Below, piece after piece: positions 1-6,703 of a stretch of DNA of 10,466 nucleotides; the first letter of the stretch is position 1; each line of letters opens with the position of its first letter. The position numbers were made by a program, and so were the translations under genes. Source of the DNA: Actinomycetota bacterium (lineage in GTDB: Bacteria; Actinomycetota; Actinomycetes; S36-B12; UBA5976); contig CANKTT010000044.1 in the NCBI GenBank assembly GCA_947486505.1, positions 1 to 10,466 of the forward strand, written 5' to 3'. The notes under the pieces were generated by a model. That model saw nothing but the letters and a program-made list of their open reading frames with translations. It was not told the origin of the DNA and searched no databases.

Positions 1-106
1 ACACGCCTGCAGGTAGGTTGCAACAGGTTGTTGGTAACAACAATCGCAGATGGATGATCATCGCGCGCAAGCGTACAGAATCCGGCTTACAGACCGACTC
101 GTCTAT
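1..106 (+). ncRNA. rnpB: RNase P RNA (bacterial type A), 3' end only
   Basis: This is the catalytic RNA of RNase P, which trims the 5' leaders of pre-tRNAs. Only the 3' part is present and the gene enters from the left edge. The stretch GCCTGCAGGTAGG (5-17), the segment AGATGGATGATCATC near 48-62, a small hairpin CGC-GCAA-GCG (64-73, GNRA tetraloop) and ACAGAATCCGGCTTA (75-89) occur in the order expected for the end of type A RNase P RNAs; the E. coli counterpart ends ACAGAACCCGGCTTA. GACCGACTCGTCT (92-104) would be the 3' strand of helix P1, whose 5' partner lies outside the window. The mature end is probably near 104-106, followed by a T run (105-110) without an obvious terminator hairpin. 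The identification rests on motif recall, not a covariance-model search. The end of this gene is the parent of the dispersed repeat described below. Confidence 0.88.
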
Positions 107-108
107 TT
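71..108 (+). repeat. rnpB-end repeat, copy 1 (parent, inside rnpB)
   Basis: This is the 3' end of the rnpB gene itself. It contains the 18-nt core ATCCGGCTTACAGACCGA (80-97) found in all five copies, plus flanks shared with copy 5 over 38 nt and with copy 4 over 33 nt (80-112). It would act as the intact attachment site, and each integration would restore it. Confidence 0.85.
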
Positions 109-125
109 TTCCAACTTCTAAAGAG

Positions 126-131
126 TAAAAT
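126..131 (+). promoter_or_regulatory. -10 element (TAAAAT), leaderless start for ABM gene
   Basis: TAAAAT ends six bases before the ATG at 138, so transcription would begin at or next to the start codon. No convincing -35 box is seen. The upstream sequence is the T-rich tail of rnpB. Confidence 0.5.
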
Positions 132-137
132 CTGGAT

Positions 138-443
138 ATGAGTTACTTAGTTGTCTTTCGTTCCACGAGGAAATTAGACGACGGAGCGATGTATTCCGAG
201 TGGTCTGAAAAAATGGAAACTCTTGTTAAGACTATTGATGGCTATGAAAAACACTTTGGATTTCGGGATCCAGAAACACGTGATGGGGTAACAATCTCTT
301 ACTTCAGTTCGCTTGAAGCAATCTCTGAGTGGAAAAACTTGGCAGATCACGGAACGGCGCAAAGATTTGGACGAGAAAACTTCTACGAGGAATATTCCGT
401 GCAAGTATGTGAAATTCTTCGAGATTACGAATTTCGCGTATAA
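138..443 (+). CDS. ABM-domain protein (antibiotic biosynthesis monooxygenase family)
   Basis: This 101-residue cytosolic protein has the dimeric alpha/beta-barrel ABM fold pattern. An N-terminal strand (YLVVFRSTRK) is followed by a helix, then GYEKHFGFRDPETRDGVTISYF with the family's 'G-hydroxy-strand Y' layout, then SLEAISEWKNLADHGTAQRFGRENFYEEYSVQVCEILRDYEF. That last part matches the usual W...H..A...G...WY..Y...V..V...Y.F ending. ABM proteins include heme-degrading IsdG-type enzymes and quinone-forming monooxygenases, but many have no known substrate and none can be assigned here. The ATG at 138 has no Shine-Dalgarno sequence, and a -10 hexamer lies six bases upstream, so the mRNA is probably leaderless. 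It is the only gene between the rnpB end and repeat copy 2. Confidence 0.8.
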   Translation: MSYLVVFRSTRKLDDGAMYSEWSEKMETLVKTIDGYEKHFGFRDPETRDGVTISYFSSLEAISEWKNLADHGTAQRFGRENFYEEYSVQVCEILRDYEFRV

Positions 444-450
444 CTACGAC

Positions 451-471
451 GAATCCGGCTTACAGACCGAC
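451..471 (+). repeat. rnpB-end repeat, copy 2
   Basis: The 21 nt at 451-471 are identical to rnpB positions 78-98, and the core is at 453-470. The P1 strand is cut short after GACCGAC, where the sequence changes to a C/T run (CCCTTTTTTA). The rest of the rnpB sequence is absent, so this is an end fragment and not a second RNA gene. Confidence 0.85.
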
Positions 472-619
472 CCTTTTTTAAATGTTGGTGGGAGCAGGGT
501 AAAACTGCGCTGACCTTTCTGAATTATTTGAAAGAATTCTTGACATTACCTTTGACAATTTTTCTTAAGATTACGGGCAGCAAAGTTGGGTGCTTCGCCA
601 GTGACACAGATTGGATGAC

Positions 620-964
620 TCAAAGGGAGGTTGCAAGAGTTGCAATGCTGATTGCGAGCATCACGATGGCAGGCAGGGTTCCTTTAAGGTTATCTTTTAC
701 TCGAAGGTGAGCACCAACTGCAAGGACGAAATAGATCGACAAGCCGACTGCGGCAGCGATTCCGATTTCATCGATAGCCAAACCGACGATCAATCCGACA
801 GCTGCCAGCATTTTGATCAAGCCGAGAATGTTGCAGAGTTTGGGTGGACATCCAACAGCTTCAGCAGCTTTCATAACGCTCGGTAGCTTGAGAAAGTCTC
901 CGATTGCCGACGCTGTACAAAGAACCGCAAGGACGACGCTGAGGATCGAGTGGGCTGAATTCAT
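620..964 (-). CDS. DoxX-like family membrane protein
   Basis: This 114-residue, very hydrophobic protein has about four membrane helices (roughly residues 5-23, 45-63, 66-85 and 95-114). The motif GAHLRVKDN near residues 84-92 is typical of the small DoxX-like family (DoxX_2). Relatives include subunits or partners of thiol/quinone redox enzymes, but most single-gene members are uncharacterised, so no reaction is claimed. Two cysteines in GCPPKLC (38-44) are notable. The ATG at 964 is preferred because TAAAAT (within TATAAAAT) lies six bases upstream. A GGAG sits only two bases before the ATG, too close for a standard ribosome site, so leaderless translation is likely. Confidence 0.78.
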   Translation of the reverse strand: MNSAHSILSVVLAVLCTASAIGDFLKLPSVMKAAEAVGCPPKLCNILGLIKMLAAVGLIVGLAIDEIGIAAAVGLSIYFVLAVGAHLRVKDNLKGTLPAIVMLAISIATLATSL

Positions 965-970
965 AGCTCC

Positions 971-976
971 ATTTTA
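971..976 (-). promoter_or_regulatory. -10 element (TAAAAT) for DoxX-like gene
   Basis: On the minus strand TATAAAAT ends six bases before the ATG. The -35 region would fall inside the neighbouring rnpB repeat (copy 3) and has no consensus match. The promoter is therefore placed right at the unit edge and reads inward. Confidence 0.5.
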
Positions 977-988
977 TACTGACACTCG

Positions 989-1006
989 ATCCGGCTTACA
1001 GACCGA
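989..1006 (+). repeat. rnpB-end repeat, copy 3
   Basis: The sequence ATCCGGCTTACAGACCGA is identical to rnpB 80-97. Both flanks diverge immediately, which makes this the shortest copy and defines the minimal shared core of 18 nt. Confidence 0.85.
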
Positions 1007-1045
1007 ATCTTCGTTAACTAATTCCGGCGCGAGGCAGTTATTCTT

Positions 1046-1840
1046 TTAAGAACGATCCCACTTAAACTTACGCACACTAAAGAACAGACCGATTGCTAGC
1101 CAGATCACCAAAACAACAAATGTTTTCTGGAGCTCCCAAGATTGTGCAACCTCTTGGGCAGCAAAAGACTCTGGAAGAAAAACTGAACGCATTCCTTGTG
1201 TTAACCATTTCAGTGGGAAAATTGCTGCTATCTGCTGCATCCATGCTGGTAGCAGAGTAAAGACGAAGAAAACGCCACTGATAAATTGCAAAACAATGAC
1301 GATTGGTGTGACTACCGCTGATGCTCCTCGACCGCTTTTGGGAACAACTGAAAAAGCGATTCCAAGTGAAGTGGAGCAGGCAGTGCCGAGTAAAACTAAC
1401 CAAGCAAAGGTAAGCCACTTACTTGACTCTGTTGGCATGTCTAATCCAAAGAAGGCGACTCCAAATCCCAGTAACAAGATGATTTGAATCACCATGCTCA
1501 CAAAGATCAGAATTACTTTTCCAATAAAGTAACTTGAAGCTGGCATTGGTGTTCCACGCAAACGCTTCAATGCGCCAACATCACGTTCCATTGGGATAGT
1601 GATAGCCAAAGTTTGAAATCCAGTATTAACAAGACCTGATGCGATCATGCCAGCTACAAAGTACTGCGAGAAGGTAACTCCAGGTGCAATCGTGTTTTGG
1701 AAAACCGAGCCAAAGATCGCGAGCAAGATAACTGGAAACAGCAGGGTAAAGACAACTGATTCTCGCTGGCGAGCAAATTGTCGAATCTCTAAACCACCGC
1801 GTCGAATACCCAATTGAAGAGCGCTAGGAATCTTATTCAT
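1046..1840 (-). CDS. ABC-2 type exporter, permease subunit
   Basis: This is the membrane half of an ABC exporter, 264 residues from the ATG at 1840. The cytosolic N-terminus (MNKIPSALQLGIRRGGLEI) is followed by about six hydrophobic segments, the first around residues 30-48. The cytosolic segment IPMERDVGALKRLRGTPMP is the usual ABC-2 coupling stretch after the second helix, and the late segment PLKWLTQGMRSVFLP is also typical of the family. The ATG at 1840 overlaps the ATPase stop by eight bases (ATGAATAA) and has a GGGG eight bases upstream. An in-frame TTG at 1852 would add four residues and is less likely. Drug, lipid or polymer export is possible and the substrate cannot be read from sequence. 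Confidence 0.88.
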   Translation of the reverse strand: MNKIPSALQLGIRRGGLEIRQFARQRESVVFTLLFPVILLAIFGSVFQNTIAPGVTFSQYFVAGMIASGLVNTGFQTLAITIPMERDVGALKRLRGTPMPASSYFIGKVILIFVSMVIQIILLLGFGVAFFGLDMPTESSKWLTFAWLVLLGTACSTSLGIAFSVVPKSGRGASAVVTPIVIVLQFISGVFFVFTLLPAWMQQIAAIFPLKWLTQGMRSVFLPESFAAQEVAQSWELQKTFVVLVIWLAIGLFFSVRKFKWDRS

Positions 1841-2684
1841 CAACGACCCCAATCATCTCAAGGTAAATATCTTCAAGTGATGGGCGAGTAACTACTAATT
1901 CAGGAACTTCGCCATTGAATCTGGCGGAAAGGGCCGAAACAACTGAGGTGGGGCTATCTGTTTTTTCAGATTTAGTCTCGGCTCCGTCGCGCCACTGAAC
2001 CGTTGCTTGCGAAGTTGCTCTTCCACCTAAATCAGCAGGTGTTGATACTTCCACAATCACACCCTTATTGATAACTGCAACGCGATCGGCAAGGGCTTCG
2101 GCCTCATCTAGGTAATGAGTCGTTAGCAGGATTGATGTTCCATTGGAGCGAAGCTGCTGGATGAGCGCCCAGAAGGCACGACGTGCCTCGGGATCAAACC
2201 CTGTTGTTGGTTCATCCAGGAAGAGCAACTCTGGACTACCTATTATTCCCAAAGCAACATCTAGCCGTCTGCGCTGGCCACCGGAAAGGTTGCGAATTAA
2301 TGCGCTTTCTTTTTCCTTTAATCCAACAGAGTAAATGACCTCATCCACATTTCGAGGGTTTGAGTAGTAACCGCTGAAGTGATTGATAATTTCTGCAACC
2401 GTCAAATCGTCCGCATCCGAGGAGTTTTGTAAAATGATGCCAATGCGATTGCGCCAGATACGAGATTCACGACCGCGGGTTTGTGGATCAAAGCCAAGCA
2501 CAGAGACTGAGCCTGCGTCTCGAGTTCGAAAGCCTTCAAGAATTTCGACTGTAGTTGTTTTACCCGCACCGTTTGGGCCAAGAAGTGAAAAAATCTCACC
2601 TTGCGCGATTTCAAGATCAACCCCGCGCACCGCATGGACATCGCCATAGCTTTTCTTCAGCCCTTTTACCTCAATGAGGTTCAT
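1833..2684 (-). CDS. ABC exporter, ATP-binding subunit (DrrA/CcmA-like)
   Basis: This 283-residue ATPase powers the permease encoded directly after it. All nucleotide-binding motifs are intact: Walker A GPNGAGKT (36-43), Q-loop glutamine 86, signature LSGGQ (133-137), Walker B LLFLDEP (153-159) and the switch histidine 190 in LLTTH. The C-terminal extension (from about 215) ending in VVTRPSLEDIYLEMIG resembles the drug-resistance (DRA) exporter group. The ATG at 2684 has no Shine-Dalgarno sequence, and TAACAT lies six bases upstream, so the mRNA is probably leaderless. The permease start overlaps the stop codon, indicating translational coupling. Confidence 0.92.
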   Translation of the reverse strand: MNLIEVKGLKKSYGDVHAVRGVDLEIAQGEIFSLLGPNGAGKTTTVEILEGFRTRDAGSVSVLGFDPQTRGRESRIWRNRIGIILQNSSDADDLTVAEIINHFSGYYSNPRNVDEVIYSVGLKEKESALIRNLSGGQRRRLDVALGIIGSPELLFLDEPTTGFDPEARRAFWALIQQLRSNGTSILLTTHYLDEAEALADRVAVINKGVIVEVSTPADLGGRATSQATVQWRDGAETKSEKTDSPTSVVSALSARFNGEVPELVVTRPSLEDIYLEMIGVVDE

Positions 2685-2690
2685 GCAAAA

Positions 2691-2696
2691 ATGTTA
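2691..2696 (-). promoter_or_regulatory. -10 element (TAACAT) for ABC operon
   Basis: On the minus strand TAACAT ends six bases before the ATG of the ATPase gene. No clear -35 is visible. The spacing repeats that of the other leaderless starts in the window. Confidence 0.4.
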
Positions 2697-2744
2697 CCAT
2701 GTGAAAATTCACTCAGGGACGTTATAGAAATTGCTAAGATAACA

Positions 2745-2773
2745 TTGTATTAATGCGATGTAGTATTTATACG
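2745..2773 (+). promoter_or_regulatory. orphan promoter/operator, near copy of the xre promoter
   Basis: TTGTAT (2745-2750), a 17-base spacer and TATACG (2768-2773) match, position for position, the xre promoter at 6795-6823 (TTGCAT, 17 bases, TATACT). Over the 28 bases starting at the -35 there are about four mismatches, and the block ATTAATGC is identical. No start codon or reading frame follows at the expected place. It is either the remnant of a lost regulator gene or an operator through which an Xre-type protein could act on the divergent ABC operon. Confidence 0.5.
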
Positions 2774-2792
2774 CAAAACTAGGCAGTTTTGC
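2773..2792. other. perfect 8-bp hairpin
   Basis: GCAAAACT, the loop AGGC and AGTTTTGC form a perfect stem. No T run follows on either strand, so a Rho-independent terminator is unlikely. It begins at the end of the orphan promoter, where a transcript would start. Confidence 0.4.
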
Positions 2793-2869
2793 TAAAGATA
2801 TTTGGGCAAGAACATGGGCACGCACTCAATACTTCTTGCGTTGCAGGATAACTCTAGGTGTCAGTATGT

Positions 2870-2902
2870 ATCCGGCTTACAGACCGACTCGTCTACTTTT
2901 CC
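2870..2902 (+). repeat. rnpB-end repeat, copy 4
   Basis: The 33 nt at 2870-2902 match rnpB 80-112 with one mismatch (C for T at 2896), so the match continues past the RNA end into the T-rich tail. Directly after it, TCGGTCTG (2903-2910) is the exact reverse complement of CAGACCGA (2880-2887), which gives this copy a potential 8-bp stem found at no other copy. Confidence 0.85.
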
Positions 2903-3035
2903 TCGGTCTGGTTGCGCGGCGAATACACATGGTGGAGACACCTCAAGCGTCGAATGTCAAAAAGCATTTCGATTGCGCCGAATGATTTTGTAACTGAAGT
3001 TAGACTTGCGGTAATCAAGATTGAGGGGACTTGCT

Positions 3036-3776
3036 ATGAGGCAACTACTGGTTCGCTTGTTTTTGCCTACACTTGCTTTCTCGCTCGTGTTGGTATCTCC
3101 ACATACTGCACAAGCAGTCTCCACAACGATTGTGATCAATGAAATTGATTGCCGCGGAAATGACTGGATCGAGATCGGAAACCGAACCTCGCGGGGAATT
3201 GACATTTCTGGGTGGCTACTTTCAGATAAAGCACTAAATTCAACAGCACCTGGGCATGTCTATACGTTTCCCACTGGAACTCGCATATCGGCAAAAGGTC
3301 ATTTAGTCGTTCAGCAGAGTGGAACTGGAAACAAACGCCTTGGCTTTGGCATAGATTGCCTCAAGGGAGGAACCGTAAAGCTTGGTTACCAAAACGGATC
3401 CACAATTGCCGAAGTTGATTCAGTTAGTGTTCCGCTTATTGCACCAAAGACTTCTTACGGGCGCCTTCCTGATTTAACTGGGGGATTTACTCAAACGACT
3501 CCGACAAAGCAAACAGTTAACTATGGAGTTAAGCCAATTTTGACTAGTGCAAAAACCAAGGAGTGCGTAAAGGGTAACGCTTGCAAATTGACTTTGAGTG
3601 CCCGAAATGCACCAACTTACAAACTGGAAAAGAAATTAGCTGGTGTAACAATCACATCTAAAGGTGTGATTACTGTGAGTACTTCAAGGATTGGAACCTT
3701 TAAGCCTTCGGTAGTGATGACCAATTCATTTGGCTCCACTACGACGACGATTACCGTGAATGTGAAGTCTCGCTAG
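3036..3776 (+). CDS. secreted lamin-tail-domain (LTD) protein
   Basis: This 246-residue exported protein has a signal peptide at 1-27 (MRQLLVRLFL, hydrophobic core, cleavage after AQA). A lamin tail domain at about 30-150 shows the usual VINEIDC....DWIEIGNRTSRGIDISGWLLSD opening. The C-terminal region (about 167-246) ends in strand-rich, threonine-rich sequence resembling a bacterial Ig-like fold. Cysteines 39/108 and 177/183 could form disulphides. Bacterial LTD proteins are extracellular and often sit beside CotH proteins; their ligands are mostly unknown. The ATG at 3036 is chosen over an in-frame TTG at 3021 because GAGGGG (3023-3028) sits seven bases before it. The stop codon overlaps that of the convergent VTC gene. 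Confidence 0.85.
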   Translation: MRQLLVRLFLPTLAFSLVLVSPHTAQAVSTTIVINEIDCRGNDWIEIGNRTSRGIDISGWLLSDKALNSTAPGHVYTFPTGTRISAKGHLVVQQSGTGNKRLGFGIDCLKGGTVKLGYQNGSTIAEVDSVSVPLIAPKTSYGRLPDLTGGFTQTTPTKQTVNYGVKPILTSAKTKECVKGNACKLTLSARNAPTYKLEKKLAGVTITSKGVITVSTSRIGTFKPSVVMTNSFGSTTTTITVNVKSR

Positions 3777-4540
3777 GAAACTAAGCACAAATTGCTTGAA
3801 AGCAAGTTAGTGTTATGAATTCTTGGCCTGATATCTCTGGTTGCTTCGATTCCAGCACAGTACTTACTAAACGAAGTTGGATGAAAACCTTGTCTCCGAA
3901 GATGCCGTGCTGTTTCTGAAATCGGGTGAGTTGACTTAACCTCTACCAGAACTAATCCAGTAGCTAGTGCTACTTGTTTTGCGTTTGAATCAAGTACTAA
4001 AGATGAATCTATGGTTATTCGTTCAACGCTGTCTCGATTAATGAGTGTAGATCGTTTGAATGAAGTGACTGCAGATTCAGTCAAATTTGAAGCCAATTGG
4101 GCATAACGAGGCGTTGGGTAGATTTGAGCTATCGCTGTATCGATTAGTGAAATCTCCGCTGGGCCGACATTTGAGTGACCTTCAAAAAGCGTTTTGTGGG
4201 TTTGTCCATTGCCGAGTTTGGCTTTCACTTCAAGCCGCGTTCGATTCGATTCAACGTAGTGACGCGCTCGAACTTTGATTCGGCGACTGCGTCCCTGTGC
4301 ATGATCACGGTGAAGAAGCAGATCGGGGGTATCAAAATATGTGGTTTGGTATGTGAACTCGTTGTGGCCCGCAATTTCCAGTACCCCAAAATTCGTCGAT
4401 GCTTGGGTCAGAAACTGGTCGATAGCGCGACTTTCCATAAAGAATTTGGTGTCGTAGCGACGTGTCATGCTCCATGTGGCATCTAGATCCGCCAGCGATA
4501 TGGAAGAAAATGATGTCAGAGCAGAAAGCGGTGCTGACAT
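3773..4540 (-). CDS. VTC-domain protein (polyphosphate polymerase-like)
   Basis: This 255-residue protein matches the VTC domain, the catalytic tunnel fold of the yeast vacuolar transporter chaperone that makes polyphosphate from ATP. Visible motifs lining the tunnel are RRYDTKF (27-33), TTYFDT (66-71), RSRRIKVRAR (84-93), LEVKAK with a following K (103-116), FKRST (161-165), VEVKS (199-203) and SKYCAGIE (225-232). The basic residues and the late glutamate expected for catalysis are present. There is no SPX regulatory domain and no membrane segment. The DUF4956 protein encoded just upstream could supply the membrane part. Its ATG overlaps the DUF4956 stop by one base (TAATG), implying coupled translation. 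Bacterial VTC proteins are less studied than the yeast enzyme, so the activity is inferred. Confidence 0.87.
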   Translation of the reverse strand: MSAPLSALTSFSSISLADLDATWSMTRRYDTKFFMESRAIDQFLTQASTNFGVLEIAGHNEFTYQTTYFDTPDLLLHRDHAQGRSRRIKVRARHYVESNRTRLEVKAKLGNGQTHKTLFEGHSNVGPAEISLIDTAIAQIYPTPRYAQLASNLTESAVTSFKRSTLINRDSVERITIDSSLVLDSNAKQVALATGLVLVEVKSTHPISETARHLRRQGFHPTSFSKYCAGIEATRDIRPRIHNTNLLSSNLCLVS

Positions 4541-5115
4541 TACTTAGAAACTCGGCGGAATGTTACGTCTACAGTTGTGGTTTCTTGAAGTAAGTTCACT
4601 CCAGTTATCTTCATGTGGATGATGTTGGCATTAAGCAACTTGCCTAGGTGCCTCTCTAACTCAACCGGATCTGGGATTGCGGTATCAACAACGATCACTG
4701 AGCTTTCAGTAGCCAAACGAAACCTTTCGCTATCAACTAGTGCCATAGCAACAATCATGAATACAACAAGAATGAAGGGAAGCAACAAGCCGGCAAGATC
4801 TGTTGCACAAATCAAGGCGATGGCGAGAGAAATAAAGAAATACGCAATTTGAGTGGGCAAAAATTCAAAGCTTCGTAGACGAATAATCGATAGCACACCA
4901 AATAGTGCAAAGCCAACAGCCGAAGAAATTGGACTAAAGGAAAGCGTAGTTAAAACCGAAAATAGTCCAACGTTGCAAGCAAGAAAGACTGCAACTAGAT
5001 CAGGTCGACGGTAGTTGCGGAAGTAAAAGCCAAGCAACAAGACGCAGATGGCAACGAAGTCGAGAATCAAGCGGGGGATAATGAGGCCCAGATCAGCTAC
5101 TTGTTGAGTTTCCAT
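4540..5115 (-). CDS. DUF4956 membrane protein
   Basis: This 191-residue protein has about five hydrophobic segments in the first 130 residues (roughly 9-32, 38-58, 62-78, 90-110 and 112-130), then a soluble C-terminal domain of about 60 residues. The stretch FALFGVLSIIRLRSFEFLPTQIAYFF matches the conserved core of DUF4956 (GxLSIIRLR...EIAYxF). Members are regularly encoded next to VTC-domain and CotH genes, as here. I infer a membrane anchor or channel for the VTC partner; this is not established. The gene begins 28 bases after the CotH stop and overlaps the VTC start by one base, so the three form an operon. AAGGAAT lies six bases before the ATG at 5115 and could serve as a ribosome site. 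Confidence 0.85.
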   Translation of the reverse strand: METQQVADLGLIIPRLILDFVAICVLLLGFYFRNYRRPDLVAVFLACNVGLFSVLTTLSFSPISSAVGFALFGVLSIIRLRSFEFLPTQIAYFFISLAIALICATDLAGLLLPFILVVFMIVAMALVDSERFRLATESSVIVVDTAIPDPVELERHLGKLLNANIIHMKITGVNLLQETTTVDVTFRRVSK

Positions 5116-5143
5116 GGCTATTCCTTATCTTTAGATTCATCTG

Positions 5144-6697
5144 CTATTTTGCTTTGACGCGAACAGCAACTGACCATGGAGTTGTTCCGACGCTTGTTAC
5201 AACTCTCACTCGATAGTAGGAGATAGCGCCAGGTTTAACGTTCTTGATAACGGTCTTTGTGGCAGAAGTTGGTGTCAGATTCGACCAGGTAGTTCCGTTC
5301 GTTGATCGTTGCAATTGGTAACGCGTAGTTGCAACGCCGGGAACTTTTCTTTCGGCCCAAGATAATGCAATAGTTCGTGAAGTTAGTTGGGCCGATAGGG
5401 TTGGTTGAGTGAGCGCCAATGGTTTAGCTATTGCACTTACTTGAGCGCTACGTACACTCATGAAATTCAACATAGATTCAACTTGACCGTTAGCACAATC
5501 TTCATCGCAAACGCGGTAAGGATCCGTTTGAGGACCCATACTGCTTGCCAAAATTCCATCGTAAATGTCACGAGGCGTGCTATCTAAGCCGATGTACTGT
5601 GCCTTGTACCAAACATAAGTAAGTGAATCGGTGTACATGGATCGACAAGGAGCGTAGCTCAAACATTTAGAGACCATTATGGCCTGTCCCGCATCCGCCA
5701 TGTATAAATCTTGGAGTCCACCCCAGGTTTGATCAGTCCCCCAAGGGAACATTCTGAATTTTCCGTTAGCGTCACTATGAAGATAGAAGTTGTTTCTATT
5801 GGTTGCGTAACCGTCCCAATGGCCAACGTACATTTCTGTTGCCCATGCCAAAGTCATTTGTTTCAGGTGAGTTCGCTTGAGCATTTCGTTGTACCAAGCA
5901 GCGCCATCCAGTTGATTGATGCGAACCAAATCGTCGAAACCGCTTCTACTATCTTCATTGCCCAAATCTGTCTGCATGACAGCGCCTTCATAAGTATCTG
6001 GAAAGTAGGGTGTTCCACCTTCGTACAGGTGTGTGGTTCCCGTTACCCATCGGGCTAACGCAACATCATCCATGGTTTCAATGTTTGGGTGTAGGCCATA
6101 GTCGACGCAAGTTGATCCTGGTTCAGGATTCATATCTTGCGCGCAGTTCATGTAAATGCGCACATAGCCAACACGGGGAGCAGCCACTCCTACGTTGCGG
6201 AAAAGTCGGTACGACGTAGCCTCATGCACATATGAACCATCTTGAACAGCGTTATTAAAAGTAAGTTTCTTTAGGCCAAGAAGTCTTTGATTCTTATTAC
6301 TTGCGAAGTTGACCTTTACCTTGAAGCCAGCCTTACCACTTAGTGGCGTAAGAGACCCCCAGCCACCCTTTAAGCGGATTCCAACATCTAGTGGTCCATA
6401 GGTTGAGGTTTCGGTTTTAATCCTGATCTTGGCTGGAACGTAAGTGAAATTAGTTGCGCGGTACCACATCGCTTCACTCTCGACTGTGAATTCACTGTTA
6501 ATGATGTCGATAGAAGTTTGCGGGACAATCAAATCAACTCTGTTTACGGTTGTTGGATTAAACAACACTGCAGCAGGATCTGTGCCTTCAACATCTAGCT
6601 GCACTGACGAACTGGCTGGTGCAGCGCCGATCCCTAAGCCCACCAGCAGCATAATAACAATTCCAAGAATCGCTCTGCGCAACCGATTGATTCTCAT
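5144..6697 (-). CDS. secreted CotH-kinase family protein with C-terminal FN3-like domain
   Basis: This 517-residue exported protein has an N-terminal signal sequence (about 1-31, RINRLRR then a hydrophobic core and APASSS). A CotH kinase domain spans about 45-410, with IRLKGG (107-112), KLTFNNAVQDGSYVHE (144-159), HWDGYATNRNNFYL (293-306) and MFPWGTDQTW (316-325), the last two holding the likely metal and phosphate residues. A fibronectin-III-like domain follows at about 430-517. CotH of Bacillus is an atypical kinase that phosphorylates spore-coat proteins; relatives in non-sporulating bacteria are thought to modify secreted or envelope proteins. Nothing suggests sporulation here. TAAGAT six bases before the ATG and no Shine-Dalgarno sequence point to a leaderless first gene of the operon with DUF4956 and VTC. 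Confidence 0.88.
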   Translation of the reverse strand: MRINRLRRAILGIVIMLLVGLGIGAAPASSSVQLDVEGTDPAAVLFNPTTVNRVDLIVPQTSIDIINSEFTVESEAMWYRATNFTYVPAKIRIKTETSTYGPLDVGIRLKGGWGSLTPLSGKAGFKVKVNFASNKNQRLLGLKKLTFNNAVQDGSYVHEATSYRLFRNVGVAAPRVGYVRIYMNCAQDMNPEPGSTCVDYGLHPNIETMDDVALARWVTGTTHLYEGGTPYFPDTYEGAVMQTDLGNEDSRSGFDDLVRINQLDGAAWYNEMLKRTHLKQMTLAWATEMYVGHWDGYATNRNNFYLHSDANGKFRMFPWGTDQTWGGLQDLYMADAGQAIMVSKCLSYAPCRSMYTDSLTYVWYKAQYIGLDSTPRDIYDGILASSMGPQTDPYRVCDEDCANGQVESMLNFMSVRSAQVSAIAKPLALTQPTLSAQLTSRTIALSWAERKVPGVATTRYQLQRSTNGTTWSNLTPTSATKTVIKNVKPGAISYYRVRVVTSVGTTPWSVAVRVKAK

Positions 6698-6703
6698 TCG
6701 TTC

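Larger units (their letters stand above)
80..452. mobile_element. putative rnpB-end unit 1 (ABM protein)
   Basis: The segment runs from the rnpB repeat core to the next copy, about 373 bp, and holds a single complete gene with its own promoter. The gene's stop codon lies 7 nt before the repeat match begins at 451. No recombinase is present, so movement, if any, would need an enzyme supplied in trans. The boundaries are inferred from the repeats alone. The exact crossover point inside the core is unknown. Confidence 0.5.
453..988. mobile_element. putative rnpB-end unit 2 (DoxX-like protein)
   Basis: The segment between copies 2 and 3 is about 536 bp and holds one complete minus-strand gene whose promoter abuts the right-hand repeat. 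Bases 472-619 have no recognisable gene. They contain two TTGACA hexamers (540-545 and 552-557), neither with a good -10 partner. The unit is defined only by the flanking direct repeats. Confidence 0.5.
989..2869. mobile_element. putative rnpB-end unit 3 (ABC exporter)
   Basis: The segment between copies 3 and 4 is about 1.9 kb. It carries a complete two-gene ABC exporter operon on the minus strand and a gene-free right part with an orphan promoter/operator and a perfect hairpin. Its limits are inferred from the repeats. No recombinase is present. Confidence 0.5.
2685..3035. other. gene-free stretch between ABC operon and LTD gene
   Basis: These 351 bases hold no convincing coding region. 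They contain the ABC operon's -10 (minus strand), an orphan plus-strand promoter/operator at 2745-2772, a perfect hairpin at 2773-2792, repeat copy 4 at 2870-2902 with an added inverted repeat, and the leader of the LTD gene with its ribosome site at 3023-3028. For the LTD gene a TAGACT at 3001-3006 could be a -10, without a matching -35. Confidence 0.7.

Noticed and set aside
80..104. Repeat as part of a tRNA anticodon arm (the reverse complement contains CTGTAAG between CGG and CCG)
   Set aside because: The stem would have a mismatch and no acceptor, D or T arm is nearby. The sequence upstream at position 1-80 fits the 3' end of RNase P RNA instead.
540..557. Two TTGACA hexamers as a strong promoter
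   Set aside because: No matching -10 at 16-18 bases from either and no gene on the + strand follows before the minus-strand DoxX-like gene ends.
2802..2993. Reading frame of 63 codons across repeat copy 4, and the overlapping frame 2858-3142
   Set aside because: They run through the rnpB-derived repeat and the LTD leader, have no ribosome site and no recognisable protein features.
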